This document shows, one piece after another, positions 63,700-64,000 of a DNA stretch of 64,000 bases. Source of the DNA: Phascolarctos cinereus (Eukaryota > Chordata > Mammalia > Diprotodontia > Phascolarctidae). The stretch spans positions 1,488,001-1,552,000 of the forward strand of contig NW_018343990.1 of the NCBI RefSeq assembly GCF_002099425.1, written 5' to 3'. The position numbers were made by a program, and so were the translations under genes. Numbering within the stretch: position 1 is the first letter of the stretch; each line of letters begins with the position of its first letter. Under the pieces are notes generated by a model. That model was not told where the DNA came from and searched no databases. It saw only the letters and a list, made by a program, of their open reading frames with translations.

Positions 63700-64000
63700 A
63701 GATAAACCAATCAATAATTATTAATTAAGAGCCTACTATTAGTCCATCAATAAACATTTCTTAAGTACCTACCATGCACCAGGCACTGTGCTAGGTACTG
63801 GGGTTACCAATATAAATAACAAAACAATCCCTACTCGCAAGGAGCCTACATTCTAATGGGAGAGACAAGAATATATAGAGCATATGTAGGAGAAATACAA
63901 AGACAATGCATTTAAAGTAGGTAAATACAAGGTAGTTTGAGAGGGAGGGCACAAGGGGGATGATAAAAGCATCATGTAGAAAATGGTCATTGAGGTGAGT
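63700..64000 (-). mobile_element. L2 3' end, continuing past the window
   Basis: A short L2 terminus remnant (63705-63740), then TCCATCAATAAACATTTCTT, CACCAGGCACTGTGCTAGGT, GCAAGGAGCCTACATTCTAA, GAATATATAGAGCATATG. Confidence 0.85.

Noticed and set aside
1-64000. CRISPR arrays, operons, phage, plasmid or toxin-antitoxin systems
   Set aside because: No spaced direct repeats, no dense coding and no ribosome-binding-site pattern. The DNA is clearly vertebrate and full of LINEs and SINEs.
1-64000. Endogenous retroviruses or solo LTRs
   Set aside because: I recognised no LTR ends, primer-binding site, or gag, pol or env peptides. Unassigned stretches could hide old fragments, but nothing supports calling one.

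Overview
This window looks like ordinary intergenic nuclear DNA from a marsupial. It is AT-rich, poor in CpG, and has no convincing protein-coding gene, rRNA, tRNA gene, CRISPR array or operon-like structure. Assignment to marsupials rests on the repeats. There are many CORE-SINEs of the Mar-1 type (tRNA-like head, CORE, and a 3' tail resembling the RTE/BovB 3' end). There are also short tRNA-headed poly(A) SINEs of the kind in marsupial genomes (WSINE1/SINE1-like), a HAL1-type half-L1 with the marsupial 3' tail, and L1 3' ends with the marsupial consensus. I cannot tell the species. All family names come from memory of consensus sequences, not from a search.

Layout. 1-8 kb holds a decayed L1 end, L2 pieces and two same-orientation fragments of a LINE whose C-terminal region looks like the restriction-like-endonuclease (R2/R4/Dong) group, one of them split by a Mar-1 SINE with a 9-bp target-site duplication. 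8.5-12 kb holds two L1 3' ends and a young-type SINE. 12.1-13.8 kb is a processed pseudogene of the host gene C1orf43 (NICE-3) with a candidate target-site duplication. 14-35 kb is a mosaic of MIR/MIR3, L2, L3 (CR1), Mar-1 and three families of short hAT-like DNA elements, plus a 52-bp minisatellite at 23.7 kb. 35-47 kb contains a pile-up of L2 copies, two more SINEs, and a large TCTTC microsatellite that appears to have grown inside L2 reverse-transcriptase codons. 48-60 kb is more of the same mosaic, with two SINE insertions that have perfect duplications inside L2. 60.5-61.7 kb is the HAL1-like element. The last 2 kb has a candidate CTCF-like site and more L2.

Nothing here works together as a pathway. 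The nested insertions give a relative chronology: L3, the R4-like LINE, L2 and the hAT-like elements are oldest, MIR/MIR3 and Mar-1 follow, and the short poly(A) SINEs are youngest. I recognised no endogenous retrovirus or LTR, though several unassigned stretches could hide old ones. No previously undescribed biological system was found. The most interesting items are the paired R4-like LINE fragments, the C1orf43 retrocopy, the L2-seeded microsatellite, the double-tailed HAL1 and a cluster of GGGTCA/AGGTCA hexamers near 24.7 kb.
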